Below are positions 6,222-6,550 of a DNA stretch of 6,550 nucleotides, piece after piece. Both the position numbers and the translations under genes were made by a program. The DNA is taken from positions 1-6,550 of the forward strand of contig JAITHS010000161.1 of NCBI GenBank assembly GCA_031279875.1, written 5' to 3'. The notes beneath the pieces are model-generated. The model saw only the letters and a program-made list of their open reading frames with translations, searched no databases and had not been told where the DNA came from. Each line of letters begins with the position of its first letter. Positions within the stretch are counted from its first letter, which is position 1. The stretch is from Tannerella sp. (lineage in GTDB: Bacteria > Bacteroidota > Bacteroidia > Bacteroidales > Tannerellaceae).

Positions 6222-6295
6222 GGTCCCATAGCTCAGTTGGTTAGAGCATCTGACTCATAATCAGGGGGTCCTTGGTTCAAGCCCAAGTGGGACCA
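6222..6295 (+). tRNA. tRNA with CAU anticodon (tRNA-Ile2 or elongator tRNA-Met)
   Basis: A complete cloverleaf can be drawn. The acceptor stem is GGTCCCA/TGGGACC, and the D-arm is GCTC-AGTTGGTTA-GAGC. The anticodon stem is TCTGA/TCAGG with loop CTCATAA and anticodon CAT at 6256-6258. The variable loop is GGGTC, and the T-arm is CTTGG-TTCAAGC-CCAAG. The discriminator is A6295, and CCA is not encoded. It lacks the three G-C pairs at the base of the anticodon stem and any 1-72 mismatch, so it is not the initiator. CAU serves elongator Met, or Ile2 after lysidine modification of C34. The acceptor pairs C4-G69 and C5-G68 are features that TilS favours in E. coli tRNA-Ile2, which makes Ile2 plausible. 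Sequence alone does not settle it. Confidence 0.95.
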
Positions 6296-6324
6296 CAATT
6301 AGCATTTGTTTTCATACCTTGACC

Positions 6325-6353
6325 CTTGCAGTGGTTTTATAACCCTCTGCAAG
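6325..6353 (+). terminator. Nested stem-loop after the tRNA, possible terminator
   Basis: CTTGCAG (6325-6331) pairs perfectly with CTGCAAG (6347-6353). Inside it GGTT pairs with AACC around a TTAT loop, so one long stem with small bulges can form. It sits about 30 nt after the tRNA and just before the sulfatase promoter, where a terminator is expected. The following bases, TGGTTAATTG, are not a real U-run, so termination efficiency is doubtful. Confidence 0.38.
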
Positions 6354-6360
6354 TGGTTAA

Positions 6361-6392
6361 TTGTTGTAATTGGGAAATATTGTCTATTTTTG
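6361..6392 (+). promoter_or_regulatory. Promoter of the sulfatase gene
   Basis: TATTTTTG at 6385-6392 fits the -7 consensus TAnnTTTG. A TTG at 6361-6363 lies 21 nt upstream, and a second TTG at 6364-6366 would give 18 nt. The start of transcription would be near 6399, leaving a short leader of about 15 nt before the ATG at 6414. The -33 box is only partial. Confidence 0.5.
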
Positions 6393-6413
6393 TAGCGTCA
6401 AAACACATTCAAT

Positions 6414-6550
6414 ATGAAGCAAAATAAAAGTATCTGTATAACATTATTTTCATTAAGCAGTGTTGCCCTATCGGCGGCAAATCCGTCTCAACCTAATATT
6501 ATCCTGATTTTAGCGGATGATATGGGATATTCCGATCTGGGTTGTTATGG
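6414..6550 (+). CDS. Secreted sulfatase (alkaline-phosphatase superfamily), N-terminal fragment cut by the window edge
   Basis: The reading frame opens with MKQNKS, a hydrophobic stretch and a likely signal-peptidase site around ALSAA (residues 18-22), so the protein should be exported to the periplasm or surface. It continues NIILILADDMGYSDLGCYG, the hallmark first strand of sulfatases, in which the paired Asp35 and Asp36 bind the active-site calcium. Only 45 full codons are present. The Cys/Ser-x-Pro/Ala-x-Arg site that is converted to formylglycine lies beyond the edge, so the maturation type and substrate (host mucin, glycosaminoglycan or algal glycan sulfates are typical in this phylum) cannot be told. 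There is no clear Shine-Dalgarno site. The family call is strong despite the short fragment, although related phosphatases or phosphonate hydrolases share part of the motif. Confidence 0.88.
   Translation, partial: MKQNKSICITLFSLSSVALSAANPSQPNIILILADDMGYSDLGCY

Overview
The window looks like chromosomal DNA from a member of the Bacteroidota, most likely Bacteroidales. The evidence is four promoter-like sites of the Bacteroidota sigma type (TTTG or TTG, 19-21 nt, then TAnnTTTG), a lack of Shine-Dalgarno sites before most genes, a topoisomerase IV A subunit of the long Bacteroidales form, a lipoprotein-type S41 peptidase, and the start of a secreted sulfatase.

Layout. Positions 1-245 are a non-coding edge. 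They hold a good leftward promoter for a gene outside the window, a few small palindromes and perhaps the end of the operon transcript. Positions 246-5940 are a tight minus-strand run of four genes, transcribed from right to left: parC (topoisomerase IV subunit A), a secreted putative outer-membrane beta-barrel protein of unknown function, an S41-family lipoprotein peptidase, and a DusB-type tRNA-dihydrouridine synthase. The gaps are 12 nt, 11 nt and a 4-nt overlap, so this is probably one operon read from the promoter just upstream of parC. Positions 5941-6221 are a divergent promoter region rich in A- and T-tracts. Its plus-strand promoter is followed by a 122-nt element with terminal inverted repeats, and then by a tRNA gene with a CAU anticodon (6222-6295). 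After a nested stem-loop and another promoter, a sulfatase gene begins at 6414 and runs off the right edge.

Working together. The operon mixes DNA topology, tRNA modification and two envelope proteins. No shared pathway can be read from the sequence, and growth-linked co-expression is the simplest explanation. I see no CRISPR array, phage gene, transposase or defence system. The observations most worth following up are a clamp-binding-like C-terminus on ParC, the non-canonical quinolone-pocket residues of ParC, the repeat-encoded acidic N-terminus of ParC, and the inverted-repeat element lying between the tRNA and its promoter.
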